Of a DNA stretch of 64,000 nt, positions 36,640 through 46,360 are shown piece after piece. The stretch comes from Heterobasidion occidentale. Its lineage: Eukaryota; Basidiomycota; Agaricomycetes; Russulales; Bondarzewiaceae. The notes below the pieces were generated by a model that was given only the letters and a program-made list of their open reading frames with translations, made no database searches and was not told the origin of the DNA. Position numbers and translations under genes: made by a program. The DNA lies in NCBI GenBank assembly GCA_039111635.1, contig JBCAQO010000002.1:558001-622000 (forward strand). The letters are read 5' to 3'. Position 1 is the first letter of the stretch; each line of letters starts with the position of its first letter.

Positions 36640-37110
36640 AGGCAGCGCGTCGTTCTTCCATCCACCAAACTCGACAACAGCGTACGCGGTGGCTTCTGTG
36701 AGCGTGGCGAGATCCGTGTTCTGCGCCCCAATGAGCATGATATGCCTCAGTAGCCCAAAGCTGGTCGGTATGCGGACCTTATTAAAGTCGTATAGAATCC
36801 CTCGAGGCGACTGATGAGTTTGTTGGAGAAGGTGAGTCCAGGTATAAGCATAAGGCCACGCTTCTTCGACCAGAAGATTGAGGCAAAAAACCGGAGAAGA
36901 TGTCTGCTGGCAAATCACCGCAGCGAATGTGAAGCGACGATGAGAGATCCAGCGCGATGCCCAGTCCATCTTCCTCTTGATGCAGAGGATGATCTCAGTA
37001 GCATCGCAATTCGTAGGTCCAGTCTCGTTGTGAATATTTTCCATCATTATGTGCAACGCGGTGAAGCAGCACGCTGCCTGATGGAGTCGCAAAGAACCAC
37101 GGCTTAAAAG
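36640..37110 (-). repeat. Left inverted arm, remnant sequence (pairs with 44600-45070)
   Basis: The minus strand of this block matches the plus strand of about 44625-44945 over at least 300 bases. Shared stretches include a ctggacctacga word, tcttctggtcgaagaagc versus ttctggtcgaagaagcc, and ctcaccagtcgcc versus ctcatcagtcgcc. Coding relics such as [16 protein letters not shown] (left) and [16 protein letters not shown] (right) are visible. The left copy keeps a 151-residue open frame, the right does not. Origin unknown. Confidence 0.75.
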
Positions 37111-37112
37111 TA

Positions 37113-38062
37113 GTGGATCTCTGGAGGAAAATCGCTCTCAGAAAGCTGCTCGTTGGGAGGTTAGATGGGGACAACACATTTCTGGAGGAACATCGCTCTC
37201 AGAAGCCGCGCGACGCCATTGGGCTACGGCCGCTTGATGGCAGGGTGGGACGCAAAGGACGAGGGCCTACGAGCAACGCATTTCTGGAGGAACCTCGCTC
37301 TCAGAAAGCTGATTGCCGAGAGGATATACGAAGATGGCCTGGGAACATCACATTTCTGGAGGAACCTCGCTCTCAGAAATGTCTCTCGACAGCCGCGAAC
37401 CGCGCGCCGCCGTCTGATTGCGGTAGCTCGATGGCAAGGTGCGATGGAAAGAGCTTCGGCCTATGGGCAACGCATATCTGGAGGAAGGTCACTCTCAGAA
37501 AGCTGGTTGCCGGGAGGATAAATGGAAAGGCTCTGGGGACAACGCATTTCTGGAGGAAGGTCGCTCTCAAAAAGCTCGACAGGACGATAGAGGTGGCCGG
37601 CAAACAGCACATTTCTGGAGGAAAGCTCTCAGAAAACTGCTCGTTGGGGGGAGAGATGGGGATAACACATTCATGGAGGAAGACGCTCTAAGATATGTGT
37701 CTCAACAGCCGCGCAACGCCATCTGACTACACCCGCTTGATGGCAGGGTGGGACGCAAAGAACGACGGCCTATGGGCAGCGCATTTCTGGAGGAAGGCCG
37801 CTCTCAGAAAGCTGATTGCCGAGAGGATATACGAAGATGGCCTGGGAACATCACATTTCTGGAGGAAGGTCGCTCTCAGAAATGTCTCCCGACAGCCGCT
37901 AAACACGCGACGCCGTCTGACTACGGCCGCTTGATGTCGGGGGAATGACAACGCACTTCTGGAGGAAAATCGCTCTCAGAAAGCTGCTCGACAGGAGGAT
38001 AGACGGTGGCGGAGTGAGAGCAACCCATTCCCGGAGGAGGGTCACTCTCAGAAATTTGTCGA
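37113..38062 (+). repeat. Array of short imperfect palindromes, left arm
   Basis: About twelve copies of a core like tttctggaggaaggtcgctc followed by tcagaaagctg occur at about 37119, 37172, 37281, 37351, 37476, 37548, 37613, 37673, 37784, 37857, 37951 and 38027. The core is an imperfect palindrome (TTTCTGGAG ... CTCTCAGAAA). Spacers of about 25-85 bases are partly shared, notably a gccgcttgatggcagggtgg block (37223, 37731). Frames run open across the array only because of the repeats; I do not call a protein. Confidence 0.85.
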
Positions 38063-38235
38063 TAGAGCTAAGAGCTGGTAATATGACGACGTCCGTACAG
38101 ACATTCGGCCAAAGAGTGACCGTGGGACCGAAATCGCTGACCGTGGGAGCGGAGCTCACATGACTTCAAGTTGCCCCACTCATAGTCCTCAGGCGGTCGT
38201 CGTTGGGCAGCATCGTGTTTCGCGGCTGTCTAGGC

Positions 38236-38420
38236 AGTTTCTGAGAGCGTTTTTCCTCCAGAATTTGTCTTGTGGCGTCCTTATCGGTTGAAAGCTTTAT
38301 TCCTTCATCTTCAAGTCTCCCTTTCCTTCCAGTCATCCCGCGGTCGTCACTGGGCGGGTACCGTGTTTTCCGCGGCTGTCTAGGCAGTTTCTGAGAGCGT
38401 TTTTCCTCCAGAAATAGTCT
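38236..38420 (-). repeat. Two inverted-orientation copies of the palindromic core
   Basis: Bases 38240-38262 and 38388-38411 carry gcagtttctgagagcgtttt followed by tcctccaga, the reverse orientation of the array just to the left. The two are embedded in a roughly 150-base direct repeat (cgcggctgtctaggcagttt at about 38221 and 38371). They lie directly upstream of the orphan gene that starts at 38524. Confidence 0.8.
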
Positions 38421-38523
38421 TGTGCCGCTCTTGTGCCACATCTGTTGAGACCTCTACTTTTCGTCTCCTTCACGTCGACGCACTCTCCTCCAGCAATTGT
38501 TCCGCTTCGATCTTTTCATCACA

Positions 38524-41500
38524 ATGAAAGCCTCCGTCTCCCGAGACCAATACCCCTGGGTTGAAGTCACGAGGTCGCAGCAGTCGGCATGGGTAGTTGT
38601 CGCATTTCGCCCCTGCCCTACCATGAGTTCCACATCTTACATCTCCAGAAACGCATTCACCCCGCCAGCGGACGTGACCTTCGACGCTGATCCATCTCGT
38701 GCCGGACGCCTGAAACCGTACGATTGGGCAGTAGATCCAGCTCCTCATGACTCGCGTTTTCCCTGGAGGCCCTTCATCCCAGTTGATCCTGGATCCATCA
38801 GGGGTGACTCTTCGGAATGGATTTTTCCAGCCTCCGAAGCAAGTCATGACTTTTATTGCTTCCCTTCTCGGACCATTCGCCCAGGATTGGTCAAGGCACA
38901 CAACCAGATCAGAGCTTTTATCATCCGTTGTACCAGTGCGTTGAGAGACATTCTTGACTGGGATGGCAACCGGCCTCTCGAGGTTAGTGTGTTGCAGGAA
39001 GGGATTGTCTATCCCTGGAAAACTGAAGAGGATGCACATATCACCTTTTGGCGATTACGTCGTCCCTTTCTCGACTGCTTTGGATTCATCAGCTTTCTTG
39101 TCTGGAGGATTGAGCAGGGGTTTGGGCCGAAAGTGAGTGCTTTACAGGGTTGAGGTTTCTGCTTATATCTCATGTCTTGCTTTCTAGTGGCGTGATCGTC
39201 CTAAGGCTCAGGCCTCTTTGTCATTTGCTTTCGACCAACTGGATAAGTTCATCTTGGGCGCTCGCATCCGTGGAGTCACCATCGTCACACAGGGCTATCC
39301 AACCTGGGGTCCCGAAATGAAGACGACTTGGGAGCTTCTCAAGCTCGCACGAATCAATATTGCATACTCTTGGAGCGCTCGACAAGCGGGAGAGGTCAGC
39401 GCATTCGGTGACCTCAGGCCCGATCGGTGGCGACTTAACGGGAAACCGTTCACGATTGTGTCCTACAAACCCCCGCCACAGACAACGTACCTGGCAATGC
39501 TGTGGGGTGACGATCGTGGCATCATCGGCTCCAAAAAAGACAGAAGATGGGAGGATTACTACTGTTCAGCCTCTTATCTATCCGCAGACGATTGCGTCAA
39601 CGTGCGCGTGTTTTACATGGAGACACAGATCGGGCTGGATCAGGACGATAGTGACGCTGAAGATCGTGAGGGTTGCACAGACCCTCCCTCCATTAGGGGG
39701 CGCACTTTCCACCTGATCGACTGTGATATCAGCCGTCTTCGCCCAGAGAAAAAGCACGCAGAAATACTCAAGAAGAGAGCAGCGTCTAACAGTCGCCTTT
39801 CTGCGGTTCTCCTATACGACCACGATCGCATTCCTCGTTCTGCCCTGTCTCGACCTGCCCCTCCTCGCCAGCCCCTCCTCCGCCAGCCCCTCCTCCGCCA
39901 GCCTCCTCCGCCAGCCCTCCGCCAGCCCCTCCTCCGCCAGCCCCTCCTCCGCCAGCCCCTCCTCCGCCAGCCCCTCCTCGCCAGCCCCTCCTCCGCCAGC
40001 CCCTCCTCCGCCAGCCCTCCTCCGCCAGCCCCTCCTCCGCCAGCCCTCCTCCGCCAGCCCCTCCTCCGCCAGCCCCTCCTTCGCCAGCCCCTCCTCTGCC
40101 AGCCCCTCCAGCCCCTTCTCCGCCTGCCTCTCCTCTACCCGCCCCTCCTCTGCCTGCCCCTTCGCAACATCAGCTGTCAAATGTGTCGCCTGGTAGCAAT
40201 ACGTCGTACAGGGGTGGTACGTTGTCCAGCGGCAACACGTCACAGGAGGTGCAGATGCACATTGACACCCCTGGTGCAGTGTCATCATCATTCCAGCCGC
40301 ACTCTGAAGATCACGTTCAAGGCGTTGGACGGTCCGAGTCATCGGAGCATCTCAGGTATGCGTTTTCTTCAATCTCAGAGCGCAAAAACATTACTGACGA
40401 ATATTTTTGGTGCGCAGCACAACAACAATGCTAGTTGACTCGCAGAGCCAGTATATGGCAATGGATATCGATTTGGAGGACCGGGGCACGGGTTTGTCTT
40501 CGTCGTCAGGCCCTCCATGCATTGTGTTGTCTGACTGCGACGCGATGCGGGAAGGCTCGTATGAGCAGGATGTGGCGATGAATGTCAACTCGGAGGTGGA
40601 GGACCGGGTTGAACGCAATTCTTCATCCAGTCATGCTCTTGTCGGCTCGAATGACGATCCAAGCGAAGACGATGTGAGATTCTCGCGTTCTCCGAGCCCT
40701 GTCATCGTTCATGAGGGACATTTGGAGGTACACGCGGTCACATCCACTGATGTTGTCGACAGGGAGAATTATCCTCCCGCCTTTATTGCTGCGCTTTTCC
40801 CGAAAGTCTACCCCGCACCTCCCGGCAGTGAATTCTTAAGAGGGCACTGGATAGCACCAGAAACCTTTCAATCTGAAGAAATGCTCATTGTCTCTCCCGG
40901 GACGCTTGCGTACTTAGACAGCATCAAGGAAACGACTTCGGGAGGTTGGGCTCCCTATGCGCCGTTTGACGTTAGACCTCTGGCTATCGACACTGGCTTC
41001 TTGCGGGTATCTCACGTCAAGCTTCATCCGCTCACTGAGATCTGGTTGCTAGCCATTTTGGAATGGAAGGCCTTTGAAGTCGAGGCGTTGCTGGAGGTGA
41101 TGTTGCAGCATGGGATGTCGTTCCGTCTCAGTTGGAATAGCATGTGGGGTCAGCAGAAGATCGCGGCCAATGCTGAACGCCGTACGAATGAACCTCGTCC
41201 CAACTGGGTGGACGGAGACAACTTCCTCATAGGCGAGCGACAAGACTCTCTCTCCTCCTTTGGCCAGCTATATCAGGAGCGGGTTCGATGGCTCCTGCGA
41301 CAACCCTACGCAAGACGTCTTGTGGCGTATGGTGGCCTGGCTTGGCGCCTTGTCATCCATTTTGGGTCCAAGGACATAGTTCGGAGCTACCTGGAGGGGC
41401 CAAGTGAGGCATACACTGTCTGGGGTGAACGATACACAGCTGGATCAGATCGCGAATCGGAGTGCCCAGAAGATGAAGAGAGCGATCTGGCTCTCAAATT

Positions 41501-41837
41501 ACTCCTGGGGTTCACGGCGCTACCAGGGAATGTGTCTCTGTGGCCCAGCATGGCCCTCTGGCGTGCCAGCTACCTCTGGAATGGTTCGTGGTCGTCATCT
41601 GCCGAGACATGGTTTCAAGACATGTTGACGCGTCTCCATGACGGCGAATTGACGCCTCGAACTTCTGTGCTGTGGTACTACACATTGCGGGGCCGGGATA
41701 AGCGTGAACGTGGGGCGAATAAAAAACGTCTGGGAGCTGACAAACAGCTGGCGACCGTCCGGACGTACAATCAAGACGTCGTCCTGGCTTCCGCGTTGCA
41801 TACCCCAGGAATACTAAATGTAGCACATAAGTTGTAA
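38524..41837 (+). CDS. Two-domain orphan protein joined by a proline-rich minisatellite
   Basis: Function unknown; probably one gene. Start at 38524 (MKASVSRDQYPWVEV) or 38623 (MSSTSYISRNAF). Intron 1 is clean (GGGCCGAAA/GTGAGT ... TTTCTAG/TGGCGT, about 39134-39187). The N-terminal half contains FWRLRRPFLDCFGF and WGPEMKTTWELLKLARIN. A minisatellite of ccagcccctcctccg units (39858-40120) then encodes a Pro/Ala linker in one frame. Intron 2 (40356-40416, CTCAG/GTATGC ... GCGCAG/CACAAC) joins EHLS to TTTMLVDSQ in frame. The C-terminal half (to 41837) has HVKLHPLTEIWLLAILEWKA, WSMWGQQ-like NSMWGQQKIA, and RWLLRQPYARRLVAYGGLAW. The linker repeat length breaks the frame at least once, so either an indel is present or the N- and C-halves are separate genes. 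No known domain; lies between inverted repeat arms. Confidence 0.55.
39858..40120 (+). repeat. 15-base minisatellite (Pro/Ala codons)
   Basis: Tandem units ccagcccctcctccg, with several 12- or 13-base variants, occupy about 260 bases. In one frame they give PAPPP repeats. Units shortened by a number not divisible by three move the frame, so one frame is not kept throughout. Such arrays change length easily by slippage. Confidence 0.9.
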
Positions 41838-42278
41838 GTAGAATTCTTGATCCTGTCAGGCTGGCGACGTCATTTTGAGATCGTGCTGCCGAGGATTCCG
41901 AGCATGTTTCTTTTCTTGTTGAACCTTGAACTGGACTACATATCCAAACTTCTCCTTGTTATCGATGTATTCTCGATTGCTGGCTCTTTCTCACAAATGA
42001 TTTTGTCTCATCGCCAAAGGGCCTTGTCATTATATACACGTCGTAATCATGTCTGCTTTCAGGAGTCTCAGTGAAATTACGAAGCTACAAAGAGCGATTC
42101 ACAGCTCTCCGGGCACCCCTTGGGACCTGTCGGTGGGGAACGGGGGGAAGTGTGACACGGGAACGACCGAAATGTGAAAAGCGCTCCTGCCCGCGATATT
42201 GATCACCGCCCTCACCAGCGCATCTCGACATGTTTCTCCACCCACCTTCCTGGAACAGTAGGCCTTCCTCCTATCTAG

Positions 42279-43314
42279 ATGTCGAAGAGCCTGCCGTTTG
42301 CAAGGTATGTGGACCCACCTCAAGGAATTGGCACCCTTCAGACTTTTTTTTCGCAGCGTCCTGATCAACTGGTCGTCTCTTTCTTATTATCCTTCGACGT
42401 TCGAAAGCCTTATCCAGACTATGAAAAATCTGCGCGGCTGGACTGCATGTCAACTATGACCGAGCTGTACACAGATGTGTACTATAGGCATCTTTTCAAC
42501 GACATGTCTCGAGCTTTCACTATGGTCAGTCAGGGTTGGATTGGCGAGGCTTGGAGGGCTTGGCACCCAGAGTTTTCCTTCGGGAGTTATTATGCTCCCA
42601 GGGATAGGAGTGGAGATTTATCACCCACTAGCAATTATTCGGAGGAATCGGAGGTAGGTGATGGCCTTTTGCTCGAAGGCTCTGAGTTTACATTGTTCCC
42701 CAACTCCGTAGAACTTGTCTCGACATCATTCGCGCTCGAGTAGCCCTGGGTCCGTTCTGCATCTGCCGATCCCCCAGGTTCTAGCGACACCAGCTGTAAT
42801 CACAGACAGGGCTTCTTCACCCTTCTTTGGCAAGAGCGTAGTGGACTCCAATGTTGTCAGCTATAGTGCTGAGCCGTCTGGTGCGCCGACAACTAATGGG
42901 AGTGTCTTCTCAGCGTCATCATCGCCGGCACTCAATGGCAAAAGCGTAGTGGACTTGAATGTTGTCAGCTATAGTGTTGAGGCGTCTGGTTCGCTGACGA
43001 CTGATGGGAGTCTTATCTCAGTGTCATCATCACCGGCACTCAGCACAGTTTCAGCTACTCACCCCATTGCTGCTGAGCACTCTTTGATGGTCTCGCCCTT
43101 GCTTTCCCTGGCAGGTGCTAGTGCTATCCGTTCTCCATTGCCATCGCACAAAGCGCTGGGTCTTGATTCCTTACCGGTAGCTAACCTTTTTTTGATTTGT
43201 CGTAGCCTGGGGAGCTTGCCTCATTCTCTCTTAGCCTCGGTCTTTTACATTTACAGCTGGGTTTTGGATGATATTGGTGTGTTTGATGATGATGGATGGG
43301 GACTACACTTCTGA
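42279..43314 (+). CDS. Orphan protein with internal 39-residue duplication
   Basis: Unrecognised. Start at 42279 (MSKSLPFARYVDPPQG). Exon 1 encodes a globular-looking segment (SFLLSFDVRKPYPDYEK, YRHLFNDMSRAFTMVSQGW) and ends at GAATCGGAG/GTAGGT (about 42653). The acceptor ccccccag at about 42778 joins in phase to VLATPAVITDRASSPFFG. The second exon is Ser/Thr/Val-rich and contains two adjacent copies of a segment starting GKSVVDSNVVSYSAEPSG and GKSVVDLNVVSYSVEASG, period about 117 bases. It ends in a hydrophobic stretch and stop at 43314. It follows the larger orphan in the same direction by 440 bases, inside the same inverted arms. Alternative: a 3' part of a longer, decayed gene. Confidence 0.45.
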
Positions 43315-43517
43315 TTGTTTAGAAATCTTCTTACGCGCATGCTGGCTCGTTCAGCGTATTATACGTTTACTTTGAATGAATTCAGATACTCAAAAGGATA
43401 TCAGATTGCTTGATCGAAATTCAACACCCGATTGGCCGACGCTGATCGGAGTTTGTCGGAATCCGAATCACGAGCGTCGATGTTGAACATCTGACAATGT
43501 GACCATCCTCCATCAAT

Positions 43518-44190
43518 GTGATGCAGCTTTCTGAGAGCGACTTTCCTCCAGAATTGCGCTGTTTCCAGGCCACCTCCATCAATGTGATGCAGCTTTCTGA
43601 GAGCGACTTTCCTCCAGAATTGCGCTGTTTCCAGGCCACCTCCATCTATTGTCCTGTCGAGCTTTCTGAGAGTGACTTTCCTCCAGAATTGCGCTGTTTC
43701 CAGGCCACCTCCATCTATTGTCCTGTCGAGCTTTCTGAGAGCGACTTTCCTCCAGAATTGCGCTGTTTCCAGGCCACCTCCATCTATTGTCCTGTCGAGC
43801 TTTCTGAGAGCGACTTTCCTCCAGAATTGCGCTGTTTCCAGGCCACCTCCATCTATTGTCCTGTCGAGCTTTCTGAGAGCGACTTTCCTCCAGAATTGCG
43901 CTGTTTCCAGGCCACCTCCATCTATTGTCCTGTCGAGCTTTCTGAGAGCGACTTTCCTCCAGAATTGCGCTGTTTCCAGGCCACCTCCATCTATTGTCCT
44001 GTCGAGCTTTCTGAGAGCGACTTTCCTCCAGAATTGCGCTGTTTCCAGGCCACCTCCATCTATTGTCCTGTCGAGCTTTCTGAGAGCGACTTTCCTCCAG
44101 AATTGCGCTGTTTCCAGGCCACCTCCATCTATTGTCCTGTCGAGCTTTCTGAGAGCGACTTTCCTCCAGAAATGTGTTGCTTGTAGTCCC
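43518..44190 (-). repeat. 69-base tandem array containing the palindromic core, right arm
   Basis: Two 66-base units (core at 43525 and 43591) are followed by about eight 69-base units whose cores are near 43660, 43729, 43798 and so on to about 44142. The caggccacct word recurs at 43701, 43770 and 43839. Each unit holds one ctttctgagagcgactttcc + tccagaa core, in reverse orientation to the left array. Because 69 is 23 codons and the unit lacks stops in some frames, long open frames appear on both strands. These are artefacts of the repeat. Confidence 0.9.
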
Positions 44191-45100
44191 TCATTCTTTG
44201 CGTGCCACCCTACCATCAAGCGGCTGTAGTCAGATGGCGTCGCGTGGCTGTTGGGACACATCTGAGAGCGATCATCCTCTTAGAAAGGCATTGTCCTCAT
44301 CTACCCTCCCGACGAGCAGCCTTCCGAGAGCGACTTTCCTCCAGAAATGCCGTGCCTGTAGGCCGTCGTTCTTTGCGCTCACCCATTTCCATATATCTCT
44401 TGTCGAGCACCTTCCTCCAGAAATGCGTTACTCAAAATGCTGTCATTCTTTCTGATTCACCCACCGGCCGGAGTCAGACGGCGGCGCGCGTTTCGCGGAT
44501 GTTGAGACACATCTGAGAGCGACCTTCCTCCAGAAATGTGTTGTCCTGTCTATCATCCCGACGAGCAGCTTTTTGAGAGTGCCTTCCTCCAGAACTGCAT
44601 TGTTCTTTAGCCGTGATTTTTTGTGACTCCACTGGGCAGCGCGTTGCTTCTACGCGTTCCATATTATGACGGAAGTTTTCCACGACGAGAACTGGACCTA
44701 CGAAACGCGATGTTGTTGAGACCATCCCTTGCGTGAAGAGGAAGGCGGACTGGGCACTGCGCTGGGTCTCCGATCGTCGCTCCACATTTACCGAGCGATG
44801 AGTCTTCTTTGCCACAGCAGAGGATATCTTCTCCTCCGGTTCTTTCACCTCAATTTTCTGGTCGAAGAAGCCTGGCCTTGTGCTTATACCTGGACTCTCC
44901 TTCTCCTACGAACTCACCAGTCGCCACGAGGGATTCCACACTGACTCCGCATGCTTGTTGTTCAGCCATCTCAAGAGGCATCCACATCCTAACAGTCGTC
45001 CACATCGTCGTCGAATGCGTTGTTATCGAGGAGGAGCTCTTGACAGGTGAGTACATGTTGATCACTACTGTAGCATTTGATGCTAATTGGATGTGGTAGA
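44190..45100. repeat. Right inverted arm: dispersed cores plus remnant sequence
   Basis: Further cores in reverse orientation lie at about 44260, 44325, 44409, 44513 and 44575. They are separated by blocks that mirror the left array spacers; ctaccatcaagcggctgtag at 44208 is the inverse of the gccgcttgatggcagg block at 37223 and 37731. From about 44600 to 44945 follows the remnant sequence that mirrors 36795-37110. The order core array then remnant is the exact inverse of the left arm. Confidence 0.8.
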
Positions 45101-46008
45101 TGCCCTTCCTACGGGGCTGATCGGTATGAATGCCGAGCTGACGTGACAGTACATCGAGTTTGTTGCGGACCGCCTCGCTCATTGCCCTCGGTGGCGAAAA
45201 GCATTACAATGCGACAAATCCCATCGACTTTCATGATCGCTTTGCAGAGCCATCTGTTTGAGAAGCCGGCGTCGCTGTGACCTCCGCTTCTGCGTCGTCA
45301 AAGAAGGTTTGCATTGCGAGTGGGTTTGAACAACTCATAAATTTGCGATGTCACTTACACGTCTTTCTAGCATTAATGGCAATGTTGTTCTCCGCATCGG
45401 ACTGTCACATTTGGTCCACTGCTCGTCACCTCATGGTCGCCTGGGGCTAGACCGTGACATTGTTTCTTCTGGATCTTTTACCTGGATACATACATATGGA
45501 TATCGTCGCGCGTTTTGCGACTGCCGAGACGTCTCTGAGAGTGGCCTCCTTCCTCCAGAAATACGGTGTCCCTATCTATCTCGTGCACCTCTCTGAGAGC
45601 GACTTTTTTCCAGAAATGCGTTGTCCCCAGGCCGTCGTGCTTTGCGTCTCATCTTTCCACCGAGCAGCCGTGATCAGACGTTGTCGCGCGTTTCGCGGCT
45701 GTCGCGCCACATTCAAACCATTTTCACAACGTTGCTCTTCTCACATAACCATCCATCCTCCCGCCGAACAGCTTTCTGAGAGTGATCTTCCTCTAGAAAT
45801 GCTGTGTCTTCAGGCTAAACGCGCACCCCATGTACAGCCGGCGGTTGCAGCCACCGACCCACACACATCGTGCGCGCGGCCTCGAGAATTTGCTGATATA
45901 CTTCCACGCAGGCGCCGAGGACCGACCCGCCTGTCAAAATCCACGGGACGCCCTCACGCTGCGACGCCTGGCCCAGGATCGGAGGAAAGAGAGACGCTGC
46001 AATGATGC
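45100..46008. other. Spacer with scattered palindromic cores up to the assembly gap
   Basis: Cores recur at about 45530, 45590 and 45773 (for example cctctgagagcgactttttt at 45589). No gene is supported; open frames are short and lack domains. The block ends at a run of N. Confidence 0.5.
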
Positions 46009-46108
46009 NNNNNNNNNNNNNNNNNNNNNNNNNNNNNNNNNNNNNNNNNNNNNNNNNNNNNNNNNNNNNNNNNNNNNNNNNNNNNNNNNNNNNNNNNNNN
46101 NNNNNNNN
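46009..46108. other. Assembly gap, 100 N
   Basis: Exactly 100 N, the usual placeholder for a gap of unknown size. The missing stretch probably holds the first exons of the MFS transporter and the outer end of the repeat region. Confidence 0.98.
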
Positions 46109-46360
46109 TTTCAGCTATAGAAAGCATGCTTCCATGCATGGGTCATCGGCTCGACACAGGTCACCCGCTTCTAGGGTGTTTCGTCACTTCAAATTTGTTT
46201 TCTCTGAATGTTTGAAGCATACGTGGCTAACAATGGCTTTTGGAAGTACTCCCGGGCATCTCTTCTGAGTTTCAAAAGTCCAATCAAGCCAGTTGGCTTG
46301 GCACAGCGTAAGGCGTTCAGACAACTACTTTGCTGATTTTTCTTGACCTCGGCTCGTAGA

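Noticed and set aside
37113..37934. Open frames with THFWRK/FLEE repeats
   Set aside because: They are products of the palindromic array; three frames are open at once with the same repeat.
37113..38062. CRISPR-like look: short palindromic repeats with variable spacers
   Set aside because: The DNA is eukaryotic, spacers differ in length and share sequence with each other, cores vary, and there are no cas genes.
39812..40342. Minus-strand frame rich in Glu/Gly/Leu repeats
   Set aside because: It is the reverse reading of the proline minisatellite.
43401..44261. 286- and 222-codon frames on opposite strands
   Set aside because: Both arise from the 69-base unit having no stops; there is no start context, splice pattern or domain.
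27000..46000. Reverse transcriptase, integrase or classical transposase in the accessory region
   Set aside because: I searched by eye for YxDD, DDE-type and HHCC patterns in the frames and found none in coherent context, so no autonomous element is called.
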